Origin: JBECKR01 sp040235415
Lineage (GTDB): Bacteria > Acidobacteriota > Polarisedimenticolia > Polarisedimenticolales > Polarisedimenticolaceae
Direction of reading: 5' to 3'
Length of the DNA stretch: 13,581 bases
Assembly: GCA_040235415.1 (NCBI GenBank)
Contig: JBECKR010000210.1
Location: 1-13,581, forward strand
Shown here: positions 7,219 to 13,581 of the stretch, piece by piece
Position numbering within the stretch: the first letter of the stretch is position 1
Layout of the letters: every line of letters starts with the position of its first letter
Translations under genes and position numbers: made by a program
Notes under the pieces: generated by a model
Databases searched by the model: none
Told to the model about the DNA's origin: nothing
Seen by the model: only the letters and a program-made list of their open reading frames with translations

Positions 7219-8589
7219 TTGAGCAGCGAAGGCCGCGTCATCCGCATCGCGAACGGACAGGGCTTCTGGGGGGACTCGGTCGATGCTCCCGCGCGCCTGC
7301 TCGAGGGCGGCCCGCTCGACTACCTGACCCTCGACTATCTCGCCGAGGTCACGATGTCGATCCTGCAGAAGCTCCGGCGGCGCGATCCGTCGAAGGGATA
7401 CGCGACCGATTTCGTCGATCTCGTGGACCGCGTGCTGCCGGCGCTCGTCGAGCGCAACGTCCGGGTGGTCGCGAACGCCGGCGGCGTCAATCCGCGGGCC
7501 TGCCGCGAGGCGCTGTTCGAGGTCGCGCGCCGCCACGGTGCGAGCGGCATCAAGATCGGGACCGTCACGGGCGACGACATCCTGGACCGCCTCGACGACC
7601 TCATCGTCGAAGGAGTTCCCCTCGCCAACATGGACGACGGGCGTCCTCTCGAGGCGATCCGCGACCGCGTGCTGTCGGCCAACGTCTACATCGGATCGTT
7701 CGCCGTGGCGGACGCGCTTCGCGAGGGCGCCTCGATCGTGATCTCGGGACGCACGACCGATCCCGGGCTCGTGCTCTCCCCTCTGATCGCGGAGTTCGGC
7801 TGGTCGACGTCGGATTGGGACCGCCTCGCGGCCGGCACCGTCGCCGGACACATCTTGGAGTGCGGCGCCCAGGCCACCGGGGGAAACTTCTCGCGGTGGT
7901 GGGAGGTCGAGGGCTGGGATCGGTTGGGGTATCCGGTGGTCGAGGCGCGGGCGGACGGCACGTTCACGGTGACGAAGCACGACGGCACCGGCGGTCTGGT
8001 CTCGGTCGACACCGTATCCGAGCAACTCGTCTACGAGATGGGCGACCCGGGACGATACGTCACTCCCGACTGCGTCGTCGACTTCACGTCGATCCGGCTC
8101 GCGCAGGAGGGCCGCGACCGCGTCCGCGTCTCCGGCATTCGGGGCGGCGAGGCGACCGACAGCTACAAGGTCTCGATTTCCTATCTCGAGGGCTACAAGG
8201 CGGTTGGACACCTCACCGTCGCGGGGCCGGACGCCCTGGCCAAGGCCCGCGTGTGCGCCGACGCGATCTGGGGACGATTACGACGCGCGGGGTTCGAGTA
8301 CGAGAGCACGCTCACCGAGTTCGTCGGCGTCGATTCCTGCCACGGCGCGATTCCCGGGATGCCGGACCGGACCAACGAGGTCGTTCTCCGGGTCGGCGTC
8401 AAGGACCGCGACCGCGCCAAGGTCGACCGCTTCGGCAAAGAGCTGTCCCCGCTCGTGACCTCCGGCCCGCCCGGCGTCACCGGGTTCGCCGGGGGGCGGC
8501 CGAAAGCGACCGAGGTGCTCGGGTTCTGGCCGGCCCTGATTCCGAAGGACCGCGTCCAGCCGCGGGTCGACGTCGAGGAGGTTCCGTGA
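7219..8589 (+). CDS. Acyclic terpene utilisation AtuA family protein (DUF1446)
   Basis: This 456-aa protein belongs to the AtuA/DUF1446 family, named from the citronellol/geraniol catabolic cluster of Pseudomonas. The biochemical reaction of the family is not established. Recognisable segments are the N-terminal IRIANGQGFWGDSVDAPARL, LDYLAEVTMSIL, VANAGGVNPRACREAL, IGSFAVADALREGASIVISG with GRTTDPGLVLSPLIAEFGW, HILECGAQATGGNF, and the C-terminal PKATEVLGFWPALIP. The TTG start has GAGGAG 5 bases upstream (7208-7213), and the first residues match the family N-terminus. It is the first gene of a four-gene overlapping run. Its stop overlaps the GTG of the next gene, which encodes the domain found at the C-terminus of longer AtuA proteins. 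The hydratase two genes on supports a role in branched acyl-CoA breakdown. No symbol is given because orthology to pseudomonad atuA is unproven. Confidence 0.88.
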   Translation: MSSEGRVIRIANGQGFWGDSVDAPARLLEGGPLDYLTLDYLAEVTMSILQKLRRRDPSKGYATDFVDLVDRVLPALVERNVRVVANAGGVNPRACREALFEVARRHGASGIKIGTVTGDDILDRLDDLIVEGVPLANMDDGRPLEAIRDRVLSANVYIGSFAVADALREGASIVISGRTTDPGLVLSPLIAEFGWSTSDWDRLAAGTVAGHILECGAQATGGNFSRWWEVEGWDRLGYPVVEARADGTFTVTKHDGTGGLVSVDTVSEQLVYEMGDPGRYVTPDCVVDFTSIRLAQEGRDRVRVSGIRGGEATDSYKVSISYLEGYKAVGHLTVAGPDALAKARVCADAIWGRLRRAGFEYESTLTEFVGVDSCHGAIPGMPDRTNEVVLRVGVKDRDRAKVDRFGKELSPLVTSGPPGVTGFAGGRPKATEVLGFWPALIPKDRVQPRVDVEEVP

Positions 8590-8969
8590 AGAAGCTGCCG
8601 CTGTACGCGATCGCGCACGCGCGGTCGGGCGACAAGGGCGACGGCTCGAACGTCGGCGTCGTCGCCTACGACCGTCGCGGCTACGAGCTCCTGCGCGAAC
8701 GACTGACGCCGGAGCGGGTCCGACGCCACTTCGACGGCATCGTCCTCGGCGACGTCGAGCGCTACGAGCTGCCGAATCTCCTGGCGCTGAACTTCATCCT
8801 GCACGACTCGCTCGGCGGCGGAGGCTCGGCGAGCCTCAAGAACGACGCGCAGGGGAAGACCCACGCCATGGCCCTCCTGCGACTCGAGCTCGAGCTGCCC
8901 GACGACTACAGGCCCCCGCGCGTCGGGGTCTCGGGACCGACCGCTCCGGGCGGGGAGCTCGGGCCGTGA
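8586..8969 (+). CDS. Small AtuA-related protein (AtuA C-terminal-type domain)
   Basis: This is a 127-aa cytoplasmic protein with no signal peptide or membrane segment. Its HARSGDKGDGSNVGVVAYDR motif near the N-terminus, and the later ELPNLLALNFILHDSLGGGGSASLKNDAQGKT, match the small AtuA-related family, which elsewhere forms the C-terminal domain of longer AtuA proteins. Its function is unknown. The conserved Asp/Lys/Gly-rich loop (SGDKGDGSN) and the glycine run could bind a phosphate or CoA moiety, but that is conjecture. The GTG start overlaps the AtuA stop (GTGA) and its own stop overlaps the next start (GTGA). Translation is therefore probably coupled and the product likely works together with AtuA. 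Confidence 0.82.
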   Translation: MKKLPLYAIAHARSGDKGDGSNVGVVAYDRRGYELLRERLTPERVRRHFDGIVLGDVERYELPNLLALNFILHDSLGGGGSASLKNDAQGKTHAMALLRLELELPDDYRPPRVGVSGPTAPGGELGP

Positions 8970-9748
8970 GCGGGCTGCGCCACGTCACGATCGACTCGTC
9001 CGCGGACGGCGTCCGCGTCGTCACCATCGACCGCCCGCCGGTCAACGCCCTCGGCCGCGACCTCGTGGCCGACCTGGCGGAGGCGGCGCGCCTGCTGCGC
9101 GCCGACGGGGAGGCTCGCGTCGCCGTGCTGCGCTCTGCCGGGAAGCACTTCTGCGCCGGGGCGGACCTCAAGGAGCGGCGTGAGATGACCGACGACGAGG
9201 TGCGGCGCTTCGTTCCGAGGCTGTCCTCGACCTTCACCGACATCGCGCGGCTGCCGATGCCCACCGTCGCGGCCGTCCGCGGCGCGGCGGCAGGCGGCGG
9301 ATGCGAGCTGGCGCTGGCGTGCGACGTCCGGATCCTCGCGGACGACGCCAGCATCGGCCTTCGCGAGACTGCGCTCGCGATCCTCCCGGGAGCCGGCGGC
9401 ACGCAGCGCCTGCCGCGGCTGATCGGACCGGCGCGCGCCAAGCTCTGGATCTTCACCGCGGCGATGCACGACGCGGGGGAGGCGCTGCGGGACGGCGTCG
9501 CGGACCGCGTCGTTCCCGCGGAGCGCCTCGACGCCGAGGCGATCGCGCTCGCCCGCGCGATCGCCGCGAACGGTCCGGTCGCCGTCCGCCTCGCGAAGAA
9601 GGCGATCGAGGAGGGCGCGAACGTCCCGATCGAGGACGGCCTGCGGCTCGAGTGGCGCTCCTACCAGGAGACGATCGCGACCGAGGATCGTCTCGAGGCG
9701 CTGCGGGCCTTCGCGGAGAAGCGCCCGCCGAGGTTCCGCGGCCGATGA
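8966..9748 (+). CDS. Enoyl-CoA hydratase/isomerase, AUH (methylglutaconyl-CoA hydratase)-like
   Basis: This is a 260-aa crotonase-fold enzyme that adds water across a 2-enoyl-CoA double bond. The oxyanion-hole segment HFCAGADLKERREM and the second one, GGGCELALACDVRI, are intact. Catalytic glutamates are Glu114 and Glu134, with the same 20-residue spacing as Glu144/Glu164 of rat mitochondrial enoyl-CoA hydratase, followed by ILPGAGGTQRLPR. From memory, the AGADLKER stretch and the C-terminal end (TEDRLEALRAFAEKRPPRFR) closely resemble human AUH, the 3-methylglutaconyl-CoA hydratase of leucine breakdown. With an AtuA pair upstream, the substrate may be methylglutaconyl-CoA or a longer isoprenoid glutaconyl-CoA. 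Generic short-chain hydratase activity remains possible. No acyl-CoA carboxylase or HMG-CoA lyase is in the window. The start and stop overlap both neighbours by four bases. Confidence 0.9.
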   Translation: MSGLRHVTIDSSADGVRVVTIDRPPVNALGRDLVADLAEAARLLRADGEARVAVLRSAGKHFCAGADLKERREMTDDEVRRFVPRLSSTFTDIARLPMPTVAAVRGAAAGGGCELALACDVRILADDASIGLRETALAILPGAGGTQRLPRLIGPARAKLWIFTAAMHDAGEALRDGVADRVVPAERLDAEAIALARAIAANGPVAVRLAKKAIEEGANVPIEDGLRLEWRSYQETIATEDRLEALRAFAEKRPPRFRGR

Positions 9749-10719
9749 GGATCGGCTCCGTCGAGACCGTGTCGCCGCTCGTCCTCGCGCCGATGGCGGG
9801 AATCACGGACCGCCACTTCCGCCTCATGCTGCGCCGGCTCGGGGGTGTCGGGATCGTCACCATGGAGTTCGTGTCTTCGGAGCTCGTGGTCCGGCAGCAC
9901 CGTCGCACGCTCACGAAGATGCGGTTCGACGGCGCCGAAAGTCCTCTCTCGATCCAGATCTACGGTTCGGAACCCCGCCGCATGGCCGAGGCGGCGCGCG
10001 TCGTCCAAGGGATCGGCGCCGACCTCTGCGACATCAACATGGGCTGCCCGGCCAACGCCGTCCTCAAGGGCTGCGCCGGTTGCGCCCTCATGGGCGACCT
10101 CGATCTGGCGCGGAGGATCGTGCGAGAGGTCCGCTCGGCGCTGACGATCCCGCTGACGGTGAAGTTCCGGGCCGGCCTGAGGGACGACGCCCTCGCGGAC
10201 CAGGAGCTCGGCCGGATCTGCGAGGGTGAGGGCGTCGACGCCGTGACGCTGCATCCCCGTACGGCGCGGCAGCGCTTCACCGGAACGGCGGACCGGCGCC
10301 GCATCGCCGGCCTCGCCGCGGACCTCTCGATCCCGGTGATCGGCAACGGCGACGTCGGGAGCGCGCCGGATGCGGTGCGCATGATGCGCGAGACCGGTTG
10401 CGCCGGCGTCATGATCGGCCGCGCGTCGATGACCAATCCTTGGATCTACCGGCAGACCGCCGACCTGCTGGCCGGCCGTCCGGCGTTCGAGCCGACGTCC
10501 TCCGACTGGAGCGACCTCGTGCTCGGGCACTTCCGGGCCGTGGTCGACGAGGAGGACCCGGCGACCGCGCTTCACAAGCTGCGCACGTTCACCGGGTGGT
10601 ACGCGCGGGCGCTCCCCGGCGGTGATGCCATCCGGCGCCGCATCAACGACCTGCCGGACGCGACGACCTTCCTGCGGGAGATCGAGGCGTTCTTCGGGAG
10701 CGTGCCGCACGCCGCGTGA
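9745..10719 (+). CDS. dus: tRNA-dihydrouridine synthase (DusB-like)
   Basis: This is a flavin enzyme that reduces specific uridines of tRNA to dihydrouridine, 324 aa and a usual length. The TIM-barrel N-terminus has APMAGITDRHFRLM (family APMAGVTD). The active-site Cys101 lies in DINMGCPAN. FMN-site motifs follow: LTVKFRAG, VTLHPRTARQRFTG, IPVIGNGDV and CAGVMIGRASMTNPWIY. The C-terminal helical tRNA-binding domain is present (KLRTFTGWYARALPGG, INDL). Overall it is closest to DusB; the uridine position it modifies cannot be told from sequence alone. The ATG overlaps the stop of the hydratase gene (ATGA), so this RNA-modification gene appears to be the last member of a catabolic operon, an odd association. 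Confidence 0.93.
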   Translation: MRIGSVETVSPLVLAPMAGITDRHFRLMLRRLGGVGIVTMEFVSSELVVRQHRRTLTKMRFDGAESPLSIQIYGSEPRRMAEAARVVQGIGADLCDINMGCPANAVLKGCAGCALMGDLDLARRIVREVRSALTIPLTVKFRAGLRDDALADQELGRICEGEGVDAVTLHPRTARQRFTGTADRRRIAGLAADLSIPVIGNGDVGSAPDAVRMMRETGCAGVMIGRASMTNPWIYRQTADLLAGRPAFEPTSSDWSDLVLGHFRAVVDEEDPATALHKLRTFTGWYARALPGGDAIRRRINDLPDATTFLREIEAFFGSVPHAA

Positions 10720-10761
10720 TCCGGCTAATTCCGCTCCAAAAAGGCGATTTCAGTCCACTTC

Positions 10762-10796
10762 GGCCCGGCTCGGGCCTCCTGCGGCCCGTGTATGTT
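10762..10796 (+). terminator. Competing GC-rich hairpins after dus, weak terminator candidate
   Basis: Three short segments lie 42-70 bases past the dus stop: GGCCCG (10762-10767), CGGGCC (10771-10776) and GGCCCG again (10783-10788). The middle one can pair with either neighbour, giving two mutually exclusive 6-bp stems. The second stem is followed by TGTATGTTT, a mildly T-rich tail but not a proper U-run. It may act as a weak terminator for the AtuA-dus operon. Confidence 0.3.
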
Positions 10797-10977
10797 TGCC
10801 TCGGATTTCCAAGGGATGCCGTCCGGTTGCGACTCGGACGGACCGCGGTGGCGCCCAGGTTGCCGCCATCCTCGCCGGGGAGCCGGCATCGAGTTCACAC
10901 GGAGCGGTCCGGCGGGGCGCCACGGAGCCGGTTCGGCGAGATCCGGCACGACAGGTGTCCCGGAGCGGGGATTCACC

Positions 10978-11430
10978 ATGAAGGTCTCCAAACGAGGCGA
11001 GTACGGGGTTCGCGCGCTGTGCCATCTGGCGGAGCGCCACGATTCGGGACTGACCCACATCCGAGACATCGCCGCGCAGGAGCAGATCCCCGAGAAGTTC
11101 CTCGAGGGAATCCTGCTGGCGCTGAAGCGCTCGGGATTCGTCAAGAGCCGCCGCGGCAACAAGGGCGGCTACGCCCTCGTGATGCCGCCGCGGGAGATCG
11201 TCCTCGGAGACGTCCTGCGGGCGCTCGACGGCCCGCTCGCCCCGATGGGCGATCCCGAGGAGCTTCGCACCCAGATGGAGCGGCACCCGCAGCAGTGCGG
11301 GTTCTACGCGGTGCTCCTCGACGTCCGCGAGGCGGTGTCGGACATCCTCGATCGCACCACCCTGCACGACGTCCTGGCCCGGACCCACGACCTGTCGGGG
11401 GGGACGCCGCGGGCCCTGAGCGCCGTCTGA
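10978..11430 (+). CDS. Rrf2-family transcriptional regulator without IscR-type cysteine triad
   Basis: This is a 150-aa winged-helix DNA-binding protein. The family start MKVSKRGEYGVRALCHLA is followed by the HTH and wing (IRDIAAQEQIPEKFLEGILLAL, then GFVKSRRGNKGGYAL), and the C-terminal dimerisation helix ends in TTLHDVL, as TLGEL does in IscR. IscR uses three closely spaced cysteines to hold its [2Fe-2S] cluster. Here only Cys107 aligns with the third; the region of the first two reads MGDPEELRTQMERHPQQ and lacks cysteine. The only other cysteine is Cys15. A classic cluster is therefore unlikely, and it may sense something else, as CymR-type members do. The ATG start at 10978 has GGGG 7 bases upstream and gives the standard N-terminus. 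It stands alone, 258 bases after dus, and its targets are unknown. Confidence 0.9.
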   Translation: MKVSKRGEYGVRALCHLAERHDSGLTHIRDIAAQEQIPEKFLEGILLALKRSGFVKSRRGNKGGYALVMPPREIVLGDVLRALDGPLAPMGDPEELRTQMERHPQQCGFYAVLLDVREAVSDILDRTTLHDVLARTHDLSGGTPRALSAV

Positions 11431-11470
11431 GCCACGGCCCGCGATCGCTAAAGCAGGCGAACCGATCGAC

Positions 11471-11500
11471 TTGACACCGGCACCGCGCCGGCGATAGCGT
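11471..11500 (+). promoter_or_regulatory. Sigma70-type promoter for the M24 peptidase gene
   Basis: A perfect -35 box TTGACA (11471-11476) is followed after 18 bases by TAGCGT (11495-11500), a partial -10. Transcription would start near 11507. This leaves about 40 bases of leader before the ATG at 11547 and argues against the in-frame GTG at 11511 as the start. Confidence 0.55.
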
Positions 11501-11546
11501 CCTTTGCCCCGTGATCTCCGACGACCCGAACGGGAAAGGACGCTCC

Positions 11547-12725
11547 ATGGACCTCGAAGCGATCCGGTCCGCGCTGCGAGCCGCCGGCCTCGACGGCTGG
11601 CTGTTCTGCGATCACCACAACCGCGACCCGCTGGCCTACCGCATCCTCGGGCTCGAGGGCGGGCCGATGGTGACCCGCCGCTGGTTCTACTGGGTTCCGG
11701 CCGACGGCGAGCCGCAGAAGCTCGCGCACCGCGTGGAGCCGCATCGCCTGGACGCGCTCCCGGGTCGGCAGCGGCACTACCTGCGCTGGAACGAGCTCGC
11801 CGACTCGCTGCGCGACATGATCGGCGCGCCCTCGCGGGTCGCGATGCAGTACTCCCCGAACAACGACATCCCGTACGTCTCGCTCGTCGACGGCGGGACG
11901 ATCGACCTCGTCCGCGGGCTCGGCCACGAGGTCGTGTCGTCCGCGGAGCTCGTGCAGCGCTTCGAGGCCGTCCTCGGGGCCGCCGGCCTCGAGCGCCACG
12001 TCCGCGCCGGCGAGAAGGTCCAGGCGATCAAGGACGAGGCGTTCGCGTTCCTGTCGGACGCGCTCGGCGTCGGACGGTCCGCGACCGAGTACGACGTCCG
12101 CGAGCTGATCCTGCGCCGCTTCGCCGAGGAGGGGCTGACCGCCGACGGCGAGATCCCGATCGTCGGGTTCAACGACCACCCCGCCGACCCGCATTTCGAG
12201 CCGAAGCGCGAGGGGACTTACGCGATCGGGCGCGGCGACACCGTCCTGATCGACCTCTGGGCGCGCGAGGACCGTCCCGACGGCGTGTACTACGACATCA
12301 CGTGGTGCGGCTTCGCGGGGGACGATCCGCCCGAGGAGTACCGTCGCATCTTCGAGGTCGTGCGCGACGCCCGGGACGCCGCGCTCGGCGCCGTGCGCGA
12401 CGCGTTCGCCACGGGCCGCGAGATCCACGGCTACGAGGTCGACGACCTGTGCCGCGGCGTCGTCGACGCCGCGGGCTACGGCGACGCGTTCGTGCACCGC
12501 ACCGGCCACAGCATCGGGCGCGAGGTGCACGGCAACGGCGTCAACATCGACAACCTCGAGACCCGCGACGTCCGCCGGATCGTGCCCGGGGTGTGCTTCT
12601 CGATCGAACCCGGCATCTACCTGCCGGGCCGCATGGCGGTGCGCAGCGAGATCGACGTGTTCGTCGCCCCGGACGGCGAGGTCGTCGTCGCCGGTCCGAT
12701 GCAGCGCGACCTCGTACTGCTGTGA
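11547..12725 (+). CDS. M24-family metallopeptidase (Xaa-Pro peptidase-like)
   Basis: This is a probable cytoplasmic aminopeptidase of the pita-bread fold that releases N-terminal residues, possibly before proline, 392 aa. Residues 1 to about 165 form a creatinase-like N-terminal domain; the catalytic domain follows. All five metal ligands are present: Asp236 (VLIDLW), Asp250 (YYDITW), His321 (RTGHSIG), Glu354 (FSIEPGIY) and Glu368 (RSEIDV). The second aspartate usually sits in a SDxTRTF-like motif, but here it reads YDITWCGF, so the substrate pocket may differ from classic prolidase or PepP. There is no signal peptide or membrane segment. The ATG at 11547 has AGGA 6 bases upstream. Its stop lies 3 bases from the stop of the convergent FHA gene. 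Exact substrate specificity cannot be assigned. Confidence 0.9.
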   Translation: MDLEAIRSALRAAGLDGWLFCDHHNRDPLAYRILGLEGGPMVTRRWFYWVPADGEPQKLAHRVEPHRLDALPGRQRHYLRWNELADSLRDMIGAPSRVAMQYSPNNDIPYVSLVDGGTIDLVRGLGHEVVSSAELVQRFEAVLGAAGLERHVRAGEKVQAIKDEAFAFLSDALGVGRSATEYDVRELILRRFAEEGLTADGEIPIVGFNDHPADPHFEPKREGTYAIGRGDTVLIDLWAREDRPDGVYYDITWCGFAGDDPPEEYRRIFEVVRDARDAALGAVRDAFATGREIHGYEVDDLCRGVVDAAGYGDAFVHRTGHSIGREVHGNGVNIDNLETRDVRRIVPGVCFSIEPGIYLPGRMAVRSEIDVFVAPDGEVVVAGPMQRDLVLL

Positions 12726-12728
12726 CCG

Positions 12729-13136
12729 TCAGGACAGCGGGACCGCGTCCTCGATCAGGGTGAACCGGATCTCGCTGTCGCCGATCCGCAGGAGATCGCC
12801 GTTGGCCAGGCGCGCCCGGTCGGTGATCCTGCGGCCGTTGAGCCACGTCCCGTTCGTGCTCGCGAGGTCGCGCACGACCCAGGCGCCGGGCCCGTACAGC
12901 CCGAGCTCGGCGTGCTTGCGGGATGCCTTGGGGTCGTCGAGCCGGATGTCGCCGTCCTCGCGGCCGACGACGTAGACGCCTCCGGCGGAAAGGGTGTAGC
13001 CGCGGCCGCGCGCCGGCCCGCTCTCGATCCGCAGGAAGATTCCGGTCCGTTCCGGCACGAGCCCCCGCTTCAGGCGGTGGGCCGTGCGCGAAGGATCGAC
13101 CAGGGTATCGGAGCTTTTCGGGCGGGGTGGGGTCAC
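12729..13136 (-). CDS. FHA-domain protein
   Basis: This 135-aa protein is a forkhead-associated domain, which binds phosphothreonine peptides, with a basic N-terminal tail of about 30 residues. Canonical contact residues are visible: Gly58-Arg59 (VVGRE), Ser72-Arg73 and His75 (ASRKHAEL), Thr94-Asn95 (STNGTWLNG) and a final GDLLRIGD turn. The tail contains Ser/Thr residues (SSDTLVDPSRT) that could be phosphorylated and bound in cis, as in GarA/OdhI, but this is only an analogy. The GTG start (13134-13136, minus strand) has AAGGAG 6 bases upstream. The upstream gene on the same strand ends 27 bases earlier, so the two probably form one transcript. The family implies a Ser/Thr kinase elsewhere; none is in the window. 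Confidence 0.9.
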   Translation of the reverse strand: MTPPRPKSSDTLVDPSRTAHRLKRGLVPERTGIFLRIESGPARGRGYTLSAGGVYVVGREDGDIRLDDPKASRKHAELGLYGPGAWVVRDLASTNGTWLNGRRITDRARLANGDLLRIGDSEIRFTLIEDAVPLS

Positions 13137-13163
13137 TGTGGTCTCCTTCCGGGGGCCCGGGCG

Positions 13164-13581
13164 TCAGTCGGCCTTGAGCGAGAGCGGCGAACCGAGCGCC
13201 GTGCCGGCCACCAGCCGGACGCGGTGCGACTCGCCGGCCCCGAGGTCCACGACGACCGAGCTCTCGGCGTCCTCGCCGAAGTCGCTCTCGATCTTCGCGG
13301 TGACGGTCCGGAGGCCGGGTCGCACGCGGATCTTGTCCTCGAACGACTCCTGTCCGACGTGCAGGAACCGGCGCAGCGCCCTGCGGCCGGCGCCTTCGGG
13401 CCGCGGCGCCGCCAGCGGGCGACGGTAGACTTCCTCGCCGTCGACGAGCACGTGGAGCGTCCCGGCCTCGACGGAGCTGCGTCCTTCGAGCAGCAGGTAC
13501 GTGGGCGGGCGAGCGAGCGCGAGCCACAGCAATCCCGCGAGCCCGAGGACCGCGACGGCCGCGAGCCGGGCCCGCCGCGGC
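13164..13581 (-). CDS. Hypothetical membrane-anchored beta-rich protein, 5' end beyond window
   Basis: I do not recognise this family. The reading frame stays open to the window edge, so the true start lies outside and 138 residues are visible. The first visible part (RRARLAAVAVLGLAGLLWLAL) is an arginine-flanked hydrophobic helix, a signal anchor or membrane segment. The remaining part of about 110 residues alternates polar and hydrophobic residues (LHVLVDGEEVYRR, DKIRVRPGLRTVTAKI, SSVVVDLGAGESHRVRLVAG), as in a small beta-sandwich or PEGA-like domain, presumably outside the membrane. There are no cysteines or obvious catalytic motif in the visible part. A TTG at 13530-13532 could be read as a start but would cut the membrane helix in half. 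It lies 27 bases upstream of the FHA gene, probably in the same operon. Confidence 0.7.
   Translation of the reverse strand, partial: PRRARLAAVAVLGLAGLLWLALARPPTYLLLEGRSSVEAGTLHVLVDGEEVYRRPLAAPRPEGAGRRALRRFLHVGQESFEDKIRVRPGLRTVTAKIESDFGEDAESSVVVDLGAGESHRVRLVAGTALGSPLSLKAD

Noticed and set aside
8998..9007. GTCCGCGGAC, similar to half of the AtuA promoter palindrome, at the start of the hydratase gene
   Set aside because: It is inside coding sequence, only 10 bp, and built from common GC-rich codons; there is no reason to treat it as a second operator.
10819..10841. 7-bp inverted repeat CCGTCCG/CGGACGG upstream of the Rrf2 gene
   Set aside because: It has a 9-base loop, no T-run and no nearby promoter box; such repeats are expected by chance at this GC content. 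It could be revisited if conserved.
10792..10977. In-frame upstream extension of the Rrf2 gene (62 codons)
   Set aside because: The extra residues are low-complexity and the Rrf2 family begins at MKVSKRGEYGVRAL.
11511..11546. Earlier GTG start for the M24 peptidase
   Set aside because: It is only about four bases after the predicted transcription start, whereas ATG 11547 has AGGA at a good distance.
1..13581. CRISPR arrays, insertion sequences, rRNA or tRNA genes
   Set aside because: No spaced direct repeats, transposase motifs, terminal inverted repeats or tRNA-like cloverleafs were found by reading.

Overview
The window is about 70% GC, densely coded, and uses GTG and TTG starts freely (TTG for pgsA and the AtuA gene, GTG for at least four others). 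Most neighbouring genes overlap by four bases (ATGA/GTGA). This looks like chromosomal sequence of a high-GC Gram-negative-type bacterium, with an inner membrane and probably exported lipoproteins. Acidobacteriota or a deltaproteobacterial/Myxococcota-like lineage would fit, but nothing here fixes the phylum. I see no transposase, integrase, phage gene, CRISPR array, rRNA or tRNA. The content is core genes plus one catabolic operon and one signalling pair.

Layout. (1) 1-1624, minus strand: the catalytic part of an RNase E/G ribonuclease whose C-terminal tail runs off the left edge. (2) 1625-1953: a divergent regulatory region. (3) 1954-3036, plus: a PgsA-type phosphatidyltransferase with an unusual membrane extension. 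(4) 3119-7113, plus: an OppA/DppA-family substrate-binding lipoprotein coupled by ATGA overlap to a hybrid histidine kinase, with no ABC permease or ATPase nearby. (5) 7114-10719, plus: a clear TATAAT promoter followed by a perfect 20-bp palindrome, then four overlapping genes: AtuA family protein, small AtuA-related protein, AUH-like enoyl-CoA hydratase, and tRNA-dihydrouridine synthase. (6) 10978-11430, plus: an Rrf2-family regulator without the IscR-type cysteine triad. (7) 11547-12725, plus: an M24 metallopeptidase with its own TTGACA promoter. (8) 12729-13581, minus: an FHA-domain protein and, upstream of it, a membrane-anchored beta-rich protein cut by the right edge.

How the genes may work together. 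The AtuA pair and the AUH-like hydratase point to breakdown of a branched acyl-CoA, as in leucine/isovalerate or acyclic-terpene catabolism. The palindrome at the start of transcription is the best operator candidate in the window. The binding protein and kinase probably form a sensor for an extracellular peptide or similar ligand. The FHA protein implies a Ser/Thr kinase elsewhere in the genome. No single unmistakable new system is visible. The most promising leads are the palindrome-controlled AtuA operon, the coupled OppA-kinase pair, and the extended PgsA.
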